Below are positions 1 through 10,675 of a stretch of DNA of 64,000 nucleotides, piece after piece (positions within the stretch are counted from its first letter, which is position 1; every line of letters begins with the position of its first letter). Origin of the DNA: Pseudonocardia sp. N23 (lineage in GTDB: Bacteria; Actinomycetota; Actinomycetes; Mycobacteriales; Pseudonocardiaceae); contig NZ_BEGX01000032.1 in the NCBI RefSeq assembly GCF_002583555.1, forward strand, positions 62,001 to 126,000, given 5' to 3'. The notes below the pieces were generated by a model that was given only the letters and a program-made list of their open reading frames with translations, did no database searches and was not told where the DNA came from. The translations under genes and the position numbers were made by a program.

Positions 1-320
1 GGATCGCCCGCTACGCCGACGCGGTCGGGGCGGCGAAGCGGCTCGTCGACCCGCTGCTGGTGTCGGAGGCACACGACTTCGGGCTGTCGGTGCTGGTGTT
101 CACGCTGCGCAACGAGAACCGGTTCCTACCGGCCGACCTGCGCCGTCCGGGACCCGACGGCGAGTGGCACGACGACGACTTCGGGGACGCGTTCGCCGAG
201 GCGGAGCGGTACCTGCGACTGGGCGTCGAGGGCGTGTTCAGCGACCACCCCGACACGGCGGTGGCGGTCCGGGACGCGCTGACGGCGGCGACGAGCCGCG
301 GCCGAGGGCTCAGCGGCTGA
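1..320 (+). CDS. Glycerophosphodiester phosphodiesterase, C-terminal part (partial)
   Basis: The frame is open from base 3 and runs to a TGA at 318-320, so the gene enters from outside the window. The visible 105 residues match the end of the GDPD fold: VSEAHDFGLSVLVFTLRNEN (the late strand and wtvN-like step), a short insertion, then GVEGVFSDHPD, the family's closing GxDgiftD.P motif. GDPD enzymes hydrolyse glycerophosphodiesters to glycerol 3-phosphate and an alcohol. Catalytic residues nearer the N-terminus are not in the window. The gene ends tail to tail with the next one and overlaps it by 11 bases. Confidence 0.85.
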   Translation, partial: IARYADAVGAAKRLVDPLLVSEAHDFGLSVLVFTLRNENRFLPADLRRPGPDGEWHDDDFGDAFAEAERYLRLGVEGVFSDHPDTAVAVRDALTAATSRGRGLSG

Positions 321-1254
321 CGTCGGCGACGAAGTCACGCAGCAGCCTGCGTACCTGCCCGGGCCGTTCCTGGTGCGGGAAGTGCCCGGCGCGGGCGAGG
401 ACGTGGCGGCGCACCCCGCCGCCGGCCCAGCGGTCGGACGCGGCGGCCGTCGCGGGCAGGATGCAGGGGTCGTCGGCACCGTGGATGGCGAGGACGGGCG
501 CGCTGACGGGACGGGCGACGGCCGCGGCGAACCGCCGGCCCTCGGCGCGCAGCTGGGAGCGCATCGCCCACCGGTAGTACTCCATCGACGTGTGCGCGAC
601 GACCCCGATCCGGATTGCGGACCTGTTGTGCGCCACCACGTCCGCGAAGTCGTGGGTGATCGTCCAGTCGTGTCCCGCCCAGCGGCGCATGATCGTCTCG
701 ACCCGGGCGCCGTCGTCGACGCGCAGGGACCTTTCGGGCAGCCGCGGCAGCTGGAAGCCGAGCGCGTAGGAGGCGGTGGCCCGGCCCTGGCCGCGAGGGT
801 CGCGCCACACGGCCCGGCGGAACGCCAGCGGGTGCGCCGCGCCGACGATCCCCAGCCCCGCGACGAGCCGCGGGTGCAGCGCGGCGAGCGTCCACGCGAT
901 GAAGCCGCCCCAGTCGTGCCCGACGACGGTGGCGCGCTCCTCACCGAGCGCCCGGATCAGGCCGGCGATGTCGCCGGCGAGGGTCCACAGGTCGTAGCCG
1001 CGGGGCGGCTTGTCGGAGTCGCCGTAGCCGCGCAGGTCGACAGCGACGGTCCGGTACCCGGCGGCGGCCAGGTCGGGCAGCTGGTGGCGCCACGACCACC
1101 AGAACTCCGGGAAGCCGTGCAGCAGCACGACGAGCGGGCCGGTGCCCGCCTCGGCGACGTGCAGCCGGATCCCGTTGGCGGACACGTCCCGGTGGATCCA
1201 GGGGCCCTCGATCCGGACGACCGACGGGTCCGGCCCGCGGCGCCGTGCGACCAC
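310..1254 (-). CDS. Alpha/beta hydrolase, epoxide hydrolase-like (EphE position)
   Basis: The 314-residue protein has the alpha/beta hydrolase layout of epoxide hydrolases and haloalkane dehalogenases. Seen in sequence: an oxyanion-hole HGFPEFW at 46-52, RGYGDSDKP at 75-83, and nucleophile motif VVGHDWGG with Asp114 in place of the usual serine. Late in the protein are HGADDP and AGHFPHQE, which supply the acid and histidine. An Asp nucleophile points to epoxide or haloalkane substrates; the substrate itself is unknown. It lies 4 bases after the holin-like gene on the same strand, the pairing found in mycobacteria as Rv3669-Rv3670 (ephE). Confidence 0.9.
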   Translation of the reverse strand: MVARRRGPDPSVVRIEGPWIHRDVSANGIRLHVAEAGTGPLVVLLHGFPEFWWSWRHQLPDLAAAGYRTVAVDLRGYGDSDKPPRGYDLWTLAGDIAGLIRALGEERATVVGHDWGGFIAWTLAALHPRLVAGLGIVGAAHPLAFRRAVWRDPRGQGRATASYALGFQLPRLPERSLRVDDGARVETIMRRWAGHDWTITHDFADVVAHNRSAIRIGVVAHTSMEYYRWAMRSQLRAEGRRFAAAVARPVSAPVLAIHGADDPCILPATAAASDRWAGGGVRRHVLARAGHFPHQERPGQVRRLLRDFVADVSR

Positions 1255-1258
1255 CGGG

Positions 1259-1780
1259 TCAGGTCAGCTCAGGGGTGTTCCCCGCGGACTTGCCGCGGCT
1301 GCCGATGACCTGGGCGGTGTCCTTGAGCGAGCTGATCGTGCGCTCCGGCTTGCGGATCTTGCGCACCCGCAGGAAGCCGAGGAAGCCGAACAGGCCGGCG
1401 ACGACGACCATGAAGCCGAAGACGATGCCGAACGCCGCCGCCCGGTTCAGCCACAGGGCGAGCAGCTCGCCCAGGGCGAAGAACAGGAAGAACAGGCTGA
1501 ACAGCACGATCGTCAGGGCGACGATGAAGAAGATGCTGCCCTGCACGCCCTTCTTGACCTCGGACGTGACCTCGGCCTTGGCGAGCTCCACCTCGGAGCG
1601 GACCAGCGACGACAGGTGCGTCGTCACGTCCTTGACGAGTCCGCCGACCGACTGGTCCTCCGGCTTGACCGGGTCCGCGGACAGCGGGATCGAGGGCAGC
1701 ACAGGCGGAACGTCCGTGCCGCCGGTGTTGGTCGGGCTGGCCACCGCGGTCCCCTTCTTCTGTCCTGCTGGGATCGTCAC
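1259..1780 (-). CDS. Phage-holin-like (DUF1469) membrane protein, Rv3669-like
   Basis: The 173-residue protein has a Pro/Thr-rich N-terminal tail, an amphipathic helix near residues 50-85, and two hydrophobic segments (about 90-120 and 125-150) followed by a basic C-terminus. This is the layout of the Phage_holin_3_6/DUF1469 family, membrane proteins of unknown role; it is not part of a prophage here. The GTG start has a GGAG eight bases upstream. It is the first gene of a two-gene unit with the hydrolase. Confidence 0.8.
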   Translation of the reverse strand: MTIPAGQKKGTAVASPTNTGGTDVPPVLPSIPLSADPVKPEDQSVGGLVKDVTTHLSSLVRSEVELAKAEVTSEVKKGVQGSIFFIVALTIVLFSLFFLFFALGELLALWLNRAAAFGIVFGFMVVVAGLFGFLGFLRVRKIRKPERTISSLKDTAQVIGSRGKSAGNTPELT

Positions 1781-1890
1781 CGTCGCTCCGGGGAGCCGGT
1801 GACACGTCGTGATCAGGAGTCATCGTGCCACGGCCCCACGGGCGGTGCCCGCTCAGGCGCAACCGTCATCCGGTCGTGACGTGCCCGTCG

Positions 1891-3117
1891 TCATTCCGGG
1901 GTCGATCCGGTGTCGCTCCGGGGTTCCGCTCCGCTGTGGACGCGACGGCGGCGCAGCAGCAAGGCGGCCGCGATGAGCGCGGCCGCGGTGCTCGCGAGCA
2001 GGACCGCGGCCTTGGCCGCCTCCATCTCGGCCGGCAGGTCGGCCAGCGACAGCTCGGCGATGAGCAGGCTGACGGTGAAGCCGACCCCGCCGAGCATGGA
2101 CACCGCGAGTATGTCGCGGCCGCCGAGCCCACGTGGGCGGCTACCGGGGACGAGCCGCATGACCAGTGCGGCCGACCCGGCGATGCCGATCACCTTGCCC
2201 ACCAGCAGACCCGCGACGACGGCGAGCGGGACCGGATCGGTGACGACCGTCCGCAGCGCCTGGGCCCCGAGCGGCACCCCGGCGGCGAAGAGCGCGAACA
2301 CCGGCACGCACAGCCCGGCCGACCACGGCTGCAGCCGGTGTTCGAGCCACACGGCCGGGGCGTGCTCCTCGCCGGGGTCGGCGCGGACCCGGACGAGCAG
2401 GCCCAGGACGACGCCGGCGATCGTCGCATGGATGCCGGACTCGTGGACGGCCGCCCACGTCACCAGGGCGAGCGGCACGTAGAGCCACCAGGCGCGGACG
2501 CGGCGGCGCTGCAGGTACCAGAACGTGGCCGCGCAGGCCGCGGCGACGAGCAGCCCGAGCAGGTGGATGCCTGCCGAGAAGACCACGGCGATGACGACGA
2601 TGGCGCCGAGGTCGTCGGCGACGGCGAGGCCGAGCAGGAAGATGCGCGCTGTCGCCGGGAGCGACGAGCCGGCCAGCGCGAGCACCCCGAGCGCGAAGGC
2701 GATGTCGGTGGCGACGGGGATCGCCCAGGCCTGGTCCATGCCGGGGGCGCCGCGCCCGACGAGCAGCGCGAGCCCCGCGGGGACGACCATGCCACCCAAC
2801 GCGGCAGCGACCGGCAACAGGGCGCGCCGGATCGACGACAGCTCGCCGACGACGAGCTCACGCTTGAGCTCGAGGCCGACGACGAAGAAGAACAGGGCGA
2901 GCAGCCCGTCGGTGGCCCACTGACCGACGGTGAGGTCGAGCCCGAGCGCGGCGGGCCCGAGGCGGGCGTCGCGGACCGTCTCGTAGCCGCCCTTCCACGG
3001 CGAGTTCGCCCAGATCAACGCGATCGCGGTGGCCCCGAGCAGCACCATCCCGCCGACGGTCTCGGTGCGCAGGTAGCGGGCGAACTCGGAGACGGGCTCG
3101 GGCAGGCGGCGGTTCAT
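1891..3117 (-). CDS. nhaA: Na+/H+ antiporter NhaA
   Basis: This is a 408-residue, about 12-helix antiporter that exchanges external protons for cytoplasmic Na+. Family landmarks are visible: FFFVVGLELKREL in an early helix, the ATDIAFALGVLAL unwound-helix segment with its Asp, and AVADDLGAIVVIAVVF with the paired Asp residues that bind Na+ and protons. I chose the ATG giving MNRRLPEPV because a GGAG lies nine bases upstream. An in-frame ATG 27 bases further upstream (3144) has no ribosome binding site. Confidence 0.93.
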   Translation of the reverse strand: MNRRLPEPVSEFARYLRTETVGGMVLLGATAIALIWANSPWKGGYETVRDARLGPAALGLDLTVGQWATDGLLALFFFVVGLELKRELVVGELSSIRRALLPVAAALGGMVVPAGLALLVGRGAPGMDQAWAIPVATDIAFALGVLALAGSSLPATARIFLLGLAVADDLGAIVVIAVVFSAGIHLLGLLVAAACAATFWYLQRRRVRAWWLYVPLALVTWAAVHESGIHATIAGVVLGLLVRVRADPGEEHAPAVWLEHRLQPWSAGLCVPVFALFAAGVPLGAQALRTVVTDPVPLAVVAGLLVGKVIGIAGSAALVMRLVPGSRPRGLGGRDILAVSMLGGVGFTVSLLIAELSLADLPAEMEAAKAAVLLASTAAALIAAALLLRRRRVHSGAEPRSDTGSTPE

Positions 3118-3519
3118 CGGGGCGGCTCCGGCGGAATCGGGCATGCGGACGACACGCCGACCAGACTTCCCGGCACACCGCCGACGACCTTACCGCCGCT
3201 CGGTCCGGGAACACCGGCCGGCTCAGTCCGGGAACGCCGTCCAGCGGGACACCGCCCACAGCCCGCCGAAGCAGCGCCTGCACCGCAGCGACGACGAGGA
3301 AGACGCTCAGCTCGACGCCACGGCGCTGCACGTCGACGGCGGCCACCGCGCCGCCCGCGACCCACCAGCGCCGCCACGATGATCGTTCGCTGCGGGCCCG
3401 GGGGTGTCGTCGAACGGGGTCGGTGACTCCACCGGCGGCACTGCACCGAGGGTACGCGGGGAATCCCCAGGTGGATGCGACATTCGGGGGACGCCCGTGG
3501 TCCTGCGGCGCCCGGGCCG
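3118..3519. other. Intergenic, no gene seen
   Basis: This 402-base gap lies between the nhaA start and the arfB stop. It would hold the nhaA promoter and the end of the acs operon. Open frames crossing it have no recognisable protein and are shadows of nhaA. I see no strong hairpin or repeat. Confidence 0.5.
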
Positions 3520-3948
3520 CTACTCGTCCGGGCGGCCCCGGAGCCTCTTGATCGCGCCGCGCCGCGTCTTCGCGTCCATCCGCCGCCGCTTCGCACCCCT
3601 CGACGGCTTCGTCGGCCGCCGCGCGGGTGGGTCGGCCGCCGTCGCCTCTCGCAGGGCCGCCAGCAGCCGCTCCCGGGCGGCGTCACGGTTGCGCAGCTGG
3701 GAGCGGTGTTCGGACGCCACGATCGTGAGCACCCCGTCGACGAGGCGGTTGCCGAGCCGGCGCACCGCCCGCTCGCGCAGGTCGTCGGGCACGCTCGGCG
3801 AGCGCGCCACGTCGAACGACAGCTCCACCCGCGAGTCCGTCGTGTTCACGCCCTGTCCGCCGGGACCCGAGGCGCGCGAGAAGCGCCAGCGGAGCTCGCG
3901 CTCCGCCAGCACCACGTTCTTGCGCACCACGAGATCGTCGTCGGACAC
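3520..3948 (-). CDS. arfB: Alternative ribosome-rescue peptidyl-tRNA hydrolase ArfB (YaeJ/ICT1 family)
   Basis: The 142-residue protein carries the release-factor catalytic motif GPGGQGVNT with GGQ at 30-32, preceded by ELRWRFSRAS, and ends in a strongly basic tail (SRGAKRRRMDAKTRRG). ArfB proteins place this tail in the empty mRNA channel of stalled ribosomes and hydrolyse the peptidyl-tRNA. The start is GTG. The gene begins 9 bases after the LLM oxidoreductase stop, so it is probably the third gene of the acs-LLM-arfB unit. Confidence 0.93.
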   Translation of the reverse strand: MSDDDLVVRKNVVLAERELRWRFSRASGPGGQGVNTTDSRVELSFDVARSPSVPDDLRERAVRRLGNRLVDGVLTIVASEHRSQLRNRDAARERLLAALREATAADPPARRPTKPSRGAKRRRMDAKTRRGAIKRLRGRPDE

Positions 3949-3957
3949 GAGCAGTGC

Positions 3958-4973
3958 CTACACCGCATCGACCGTCGGTGACCAGCCGAGCGCCGGCCCC
4001 AGCCGCGTCGCCATGTCGGTGAGGATCTGGACGTAGTCCTGCGGCTCGAAGCTGAACGGCAGCGCGAACACCACCTCGGTCACCGCCCGGTAGGCCTCGT
4101 GGGCGTGCAGCTGTTCGGCGATCCACTCCGACGGGCCGACGATGTCGCGGGCGAACAGCATCCCGGCCGGACCCTGGGGCTTCTCCGTTCGTGGCGTCCG
4201 TTCGGCCGCGTAGGCCTCGTACTTCGCACGTTGCTGCGGTGTCGCCGAGTCGGTCGGGACGACGACGAGCCCCTGCGACACCCGGCCCTGGGGGTGCGAC
4301 TGCCGGAACTCGTCGATCTGGGCCCGCTGAATCGCCGCGAACCCCGTCCTCTCGTTGCCCTCGGCCCGCACGACCGAGCTGGTCAGCAGGTTCATCCCCA
4401 GCTCACCGGCCCGCCGCGCCGACCCCAGGCTCGCCGCGCCGTACCACATCCGCGACCGCAGCCCGGGCGAGTGCGGCTCCACCCGTTCCGAGTAGACCTC
4501 GAAGCCCTCGGTGCCGCTGAAGGTGCTCGCCCGCTCGCCCGCGACGAGACGCAGCAGCCGGCTGAGGCGCTCGTCGCCGAAGTCCTCGTCGGTACCGGGA
4601 CAGAGCGCCTCCCGGACCTCGTCGAGGTTGCGTGGCGGTCCCACGCTCACCCCCGGGTTGAGCCGGCCGCCCGAGAGCAGGTCGACAGTCGCCAGGTCCT
4701 CGGCGAGGCGCAACGGGTTCTCCCAGCCCAGCGGCGTGACCGCGGTGCCGAACTCGATGCGCCGCGTACGCTGCGACGCCGCCGCGAGGACGGCGACGGG
4801 CGAGGAGATCCCGTACTGGAGGTGCCGATGCCGTAGCCAGGCACTGTCGAACCCGAGCTGCTCGCCCAGCTCGATGGTCCGCAGCGTGTTCTCGTGGCCG
4901 GGCCCCGGATCGGCACCGTCGAAGAGGCCGATGGTGAGGAAGCCGAGCCTCTCCAGCGGCCGCGCCGTCTCGC

Positions 4974-4977
<4 letters not shown>
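3958..4977 (-). CDS. LLM-class flavin-dependent oxidoreductase with probable CTG start
   Basis: This is a bacterial-luciferase-like monooxygenase or reductase (F420 or FMN dependent; substrate unknown). Conserved segments include LGFLTIGLFDGAD at the N-terminus, LGFDSAWLRHRH, AVTPLGWENPLRLAED and LLSGGRLNPGVSVG. No ATG, GTG or TTG precedes the first ninety residues in this frame. The next standard codon is a TTG at 4713, which would delete the first barrel strands. A CTG at 4977-4975 overlaps the acs TGA as CTGA, has GGAAGGGCGAGGA just upstream, and gives 339 residues, the usual family length. I therefore infer a CTG start coupled to acs. Confidence 0.85.
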
Positions 4978-6950
<1,973 letters not shown>

Positions 6951-7126
6951 TTCCTCACGTCCTCCTCGTGGCTGCGGGGCCACCGACCGCGAGCACAACT
7001 CGGCGGCGGTCAGGGTCACCGTCTCGCAGCGAACGGTAGTGCGCCGACGCGCCGGATGCACCGTCAGTACGGAGAGGGAGCCACCGGGTGACAGGTGGGG
7101 GTCGGCACCGATGACAGCATGGCGTC

Positions 7127-7867
7127 GTGGCCCCCTCCTCCACCACGGACCCGCTGGCACCGCTCGTGTCGCTGCCCGGCGTCGGCGACGCCGTGGCACG
7201 CGTCCGGGACGCGCTCGTCGCCGTCCACAACCACCCGGCCAACAGGCGAGGATTCGCCGCCAACGCGGCCGAGGGAGGCCTGCGTGGCGCCCGCGCCTCG
7301 GCGGCGATCGACGGTGCCCCGCTGACCACCGCGGACCTCGTCTCCGACCCGCTGCTCGCCGGCGCGGCGCGGGTGGCCGACGAGCACGCCCGGCTGGTCC
7401 CGGTGTGGAAGGCCGCGCCGCTGCAGGCGCTGGCCCGGCTGCACGTCCTCGCGGCCGCCGACCTCGTACCCGTCGAGCAGCACGACGCCGAGCTCGGCCG
7501 GCCCAGGCCCGGCACGTCGGACCGGCTGGCGCTGCTCGCCGACCTCGTCACCGGCGCGACCCGGGTGCCCGCGCCCGTCCTCGTCGCCGTCGTGCACGGC
7601 GAAATCCTCGCGCTGACGCCCTTCGGGGTCGCGGACGGTGTGGTCGCGCGCGCCGCCGCCCGGCTCGCCGCGACCGCGTCGGGTCTCGACGTGAAGTCGC
7701 TCGCCGTGCCGGAGGTCGGGCACCTGCGCAGGCTCGCCGAGTACCGGACGGCTGCCGCGGCGTTCGCGGCCGGCGGGGCCGACGGCGTGGGTGCGTGGCT
7801 GCTGCACTGCTGTGAACAGTGGGAGGCGGGCGCACGGGAGGCGACCTCGATCGCGGAGTCGCGCTAG
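7127..7867 (+). CDS. Degenerate Fic-like protein, Rv3662c-like
   Basis: The 246-residue protein starts at GTG and lies divergent from acs. It resembles a Fic-fold protein in outline. EGGLRGARASAAIDGAP at 49-65 is like the N-terminal SxxIEG region of Fic proteins. LTPFGVADGVVAR at 163-175 sits where HPFxDGNGR would be. The active-site His is Thr164 and the GNGR anion hole is lost, so AMP transfer is unlikely. Actinobacteria keep this gene near ssd and acs (Rv3662c in M. tuberculosis); its function is unknown. The Fic relation is my inference from motif spacing. Confidence 0.75.
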   Translation: MAPSSTTDPLAPLVSLPGVGDAVARVRDALVAVHNHPANRRGFAANAAEGGLRGARASAAIDGAPLTTADLVSDPLLAGAARVADEHARLVPVWKAAPLQALARLHVLAAADLVPVEQHDAELGRPRPGTSDRLALLADLVTGATRVPAPVLVAVVHGEILALTPFGVADGVVARAAARLAATASGLDVKSLAVPEVGHLRRLAEYRTAAAAFAAGGADGVGAWLLHCCEQWEAGAREATSIAESR

Positions 7868-8301
7868 CCGTCGTCGCCGTCGTCGCCGTCGTCGCCGTGG
7901 TCGTGCCCAGGACATGAGAAAGGCGGCACCCTCACGGGTACCGCCCCTCTCGCACGACCTTCCGGGGTCCAGGCGTGCACTACGTGTCGTGGTCCGGCCT
8001 CGGCGTCCGGCGTCCCGGTACGCAGGCCCACGACGACATGCCTCCCGCGGCGTGCTGTGCGTGGAGTGCCCGGCGTCCGTGCACGGAGCCCACCCGGGGG
8101 AGACGGGTACTTCTCTGCCGTACCGCCCCTGGCCGACCGGAGTCCGTGGGGTCATTTGTAGTGCGTGACCGCGGGCACATCAAGGGTCGGATCGGGTACA
8201 CCACCGGATGGACGCGTGGTGACGAAAAGGCGTCGCACGGAACCCGGATGGGGGCTGCACCGGAGCTGCGGGCACGGAGTACAAAGGATTGTTTGCGCTG
8301 C
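7868..8301. other. Intergenic region with 9-base repeats and a hairpin
   Basis: The gap separates two convergent genes. It holds three exact copies of TCGTCGCCG at 7871-7897 directly after the Fic-like stop codon, and a terminator-like hairpin at 7922-7945. The remaining 350 bases, with open frames in several phases, show no protein I recognise. Confidence 0.5.
7922..7945. terminator. Hairpin terminator between convergent genes
   Basis: GGCGGCACCC, loop TCAC, GGGTACCGCC forms a ten-pair stem with one mismatch. There is no T-run, as is common for actinobacterial terminators. It lies downstream of both the Fic-like gene and the HAD gene and could serve either strand. Confidence 0.55.
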
Positions 8302-9168
8302 TCAGCGCCAGTGCCGTCGCAACGACCGGTGCCCGATCCATCCTGCGCCGGCCAGCGCCACCACACCCACGCCCGCGGCAGCCAACGTCGTCGGCGACGA
8401 CACCCGCAGCCGTGAACCCAGCGCCACGGGATCGGCGAACGTCAGCACCGGCCAACCCCGCTCCTCGGCCTCCCGGCGCAGTGCCTTGTCCGGGTTGACC
8501 GCCGTCGGATGGCCCACCGCGGCGAGCAGCGGCAGGTCGGTGATCGAGTCGGAGTAGGCCCAGCAGTCGGCCATCCGGTAGCCGCGCTCGGCCGCGATGT
8601 CCCGAGCCGCCTCCGCCTTGTGCTCGCCGTAGCAGTAGTAGTCGATGTCACCGGTGTACCGGCCGTTACGCACCGTCATCCGGGTGGCGAAGCAGCGGTC
8701 GGCCGCGACGAGCGCCGCGATCGGCTCCACGACCTCCACCCCCGATGCCGACAGCACGACGACCTCCTCACCCGCCGCCTGGTGCCGGGCGATCAGATCG
8801 GCCGCCTCCGCGTAGACCAGCGGCTCGACGATCTCGTGCAGCGTCTCGGCCACGATGGACCGGACCTGCTCGACCTCCCAGCCCGCGCACAACGCCGTGA
8901 TCCGCTTGCGCAGCATGTCCATCGTGTCCGCATCGGCGCCCGCGAGCAGCAGCATCAGCTGGGCGTAGACGCTGCGCAGGACGGCCCTGCGCCCGATCAG
9001 CCCGTGGCTGCGGAACGGCCGGCTGAACGCCAGCGCGCTCGACCCCGCGATGATCGTCTTGTCGAGGTCGAAGAACGCCGCCGACGTCGGGGTCCCCTCG
9101 GGCGGTCGTGGCACGTCGCGGGAGCTTGCCAGATGCCGGCGACGACACCGCGTCACGGCGCGCGGCAC
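8302..9168 (-). CDS. HAD-IB family phosphatase (SerB-like), Rv3661-like
   Basis: The 288-residue hydrolase has HAD motif I FFDLDKT with the nucleophile Asp34 and the acid Asp36. Motif II is VVLSASG, a conserved lysine lies in GEHKAEAARD, and motif III is YSDSITDLPLL. A hydrophobic C-terminal helix near 260-280 may anchor it to the membrane. The family dephosphorylates small phosphates such as phosphoserine or lipid precursors; the substrate here is not known. The true start may be downstream at VPRPPEGTP, since residues 1-18 are merely basic. It lies divergent from the 6C RNA and ssd, as in mycobacteria. Confidence 0.88.
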   Translation of the reverse strand: MPRAVTRCRRRHLASSRDVPRPPEGTPTSAAFFDLDKTIIAGSSALAFSRPFRSHGLIGRRAVLRSVYAQLMLLLAGADADTMDMLRKRITALCAGWEVEQVRSIVAETLHEIVEPLVYAEAADLIARHQAAGEEVVVLSASGVEVVEPIAALVAADRCFATRMTVRNGRYTGDIDYYCYGEHKAEAARDIAAERGYRMADCWAYSDSITDLPLLAAVGHPTAVNPDKALRREAEERGWPVLTFADPVALGSRLRVSSPTTLAAAGVGVVALAGAGWIGHRSLRRHWR

Positions 9169-9240
9169 GCCACGGCGACACCCCGAACCACATCCCTCGG
9201 AGGGGCGCGCATCGGGCCCTTATCGGGCTACGATTGCCGC

Positions 9241-9326
9241 GGCCCGTTCGCGGGCCCGCGGTTCAGCTCGACCCCCCGGGGCTGAACCCACGACGGCCCC
9301 CGCCACTCCCCCCTGGCGGGGGTCGT
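9241..9326 (+). ncRNA. 6C small RNA (B11-like)
   Basis: Three hairpins follow each other. GGCCCG-TTCG-CGGGCC is at 9241-9256. An 8-pair stem GGTTCAGC/GCTGAACC at 9260-9288 has a loop holding CCCCCC. A 9-pair stem CCCCCGCCA/TGGCGGGGG at 9297-9322 has a loop also holding CCCCCC. Two adjacent hairpins with six C in each loop define the actinobacterial 6C motif. M. tuberculosis has its 6C RNA (B11) in the same ssd-HAD gap and on the same strand as ssd. A TACGAT at 9229-9234 would be the -10 box. The C-rich loops are known to pair with G-rich ribosome sites of target mRNAs. The rest of the 9169-9592 gap holds only the ssd leader. Confidence 0.9.
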
Positions 9327-9592
9327 CCCATGTCCGGGGCAGGCCGGATGCATTGGGCGCCAGCGGATCTCGGGCGGTTCTCCCGCCGCGCCGCGCGTGC
9401 TGCCCGCCGCATCGTCACACACCCCACCGACACCGCCGGCCGTCCACAGCAACCATCGGGTCGATCCGTCCACATCTCCACAGACCTGTCCACAGTCTCC
9501 GGTCAACCTCCCCACGTCCCCGTCCGGGCCGACACGCTCGACGACGGACAGCGCACCGCTCCCCGACGGTGCCGGCGAGGAGACGAGGACAG

Positions 9593-10675
9593 ATGGACGA
9601 GCGACGCGCACTGCTGATGGTCGACGATCCCGACCTCCTCGACGCCGTGCTGCGCCTCGCCGCCGCCGCGGGGTGCGAGGTCCACCGCGCGCTCGACGCG
9701 ACCGACGCCCGCCGCCATTGGACGGACGCGGCCGTCGTCGTGATGGACGTCGGGGCGGCCGAACGCTGCGCCCACGTCCCGCTCCCCCGCCGCGACGGGA
9801 CAGTGCTGGTCACACCCGCCGACCCGCCGCCACACGTGTGGCGGCTCGGGCTCGTCGTCGGCGCCACGAACATCGTCGAACTCCCCGAGGGCGAGCTGTG
9901 GCTGGTCACCACGTTCACCGAGGCGACCGAGAACGCGGGGCCACCGGGCGCCGTGCTGGCGGTCGTCGGCGGCTGCGGCGGCGCAGGCGCCTCGGCCCTC
10001 GCCGCGGCCACGGCGCTGCGCGCGGCCCGCGACGGCACCCGCACCCTGCTGCTCGACTGCGACCCGCTCGGCGGTGGCCTCGACCTCCTCCTCGGCGCCG
10101 AGGACGTCCGCGGCGTCCGATGGCCCGAGCTGTCCGTCGTGGACGGACGGATCCCTGCGGGCGCACTGCACGACGCGCTGCCCGCCATGGGCGACCGCGG
10201 GCTGTCCCTGTTGTCCTGCGACCGGATCGGGCCCGGCCCGACCGCCGGCGCCCTGCGTGCCGTCGTCGAGTCCGGGCGCCGCGCGGGCGACACCGTCGTG
10301 TGCGACGTGCCCCGCCAACCGGGCGACTCAGCCGCCGTCGTCCTCCCGGCGGCCGACCTCACCGTCCTCGTCGTCCCGGCCGACGTGCGCGCCTGCGCCG
10401 CGGCCGCCCGCGTCGCGACCGAGCTCGCCGCACGGTGCCCCGCGGTGGGGCTCGTCGTCCGCGGGCCGTCACCGGGCAGGCTGGCACCCGTCGAGATAGC
10501 CCGGGTGCTCGACGTCCCGCTCCTCGCCTCGATGCGCCCGCAGCACGACCTCGACCGCCGGCTCGAACGCGGCCTCCCACCCGCCGACCGCGGCCCCCTC
10601 GCCGACACCGCCGCCACCCTGCTCACCGAGCTGCGCGACCGGTCCCGGCTCAGCCGCAGCGGGTGGGCGTCGTGA
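9593..10675 (+). CDS. ssd: Septum-site determining protein Ssd / CpaE-TadZ-like ATPase
   Basis: The 360-residue protein has an N-terminal receiver-like half (MDERRALLMVDDPDLLDAV onward) and a C-terminal ParA/MinD-like half. The P-loop region reads VVGGCGGAGASALAAA, so the usual signature lysine before Ser/Thr is alanine; LLLDCDPLGGGLDLLLG and RGVRWPEL follow. These features are typical of the actinobacterial Ssd/CpaE-like group at the head of tad clusters, which affects septum placement and likely positions the Tad machine. ATG follows GAGGAGACGAGG. Its TGA overlaps the tadA GTG. Confidence 0.9.
   Translation: MDERRALLMVDDPDLLDAVLRLAAAAGCEVHRALDATDARRHWTDAAVVVMDVGAAERCAHVPLPRRDGTVLVTPADPPPHVWRLGLVVGATNIVELPEGELWLVTTFTEATENAGPPGAVLAVVGGCGGAGASALAAATALRAARDGTRTLLLDCDPLGGGLDLLLGAEDVRGVRWPELSVVDGRIPAGALHDALPAMGDRGLSLLSCDRIGPGPTAGALRAVVESGRRAGDTVVCDVPRQPGDSAAVVLPAADLTVLVVPADVRACAAAARVATELAARCPAVGLVVRGPSPGRLAPVEIARVLDVPLLASMRPQHDLDRRLERGLPPADRGPLADTAATLLTELRDRSRLSRSGWAS

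Noticed and set aside
1259-1780. Holin-like protein as evidence of a prophage
   Set aside because: DUF1469 proteins are normal membrane proteins of actinobacteria and no other phage gene is near.
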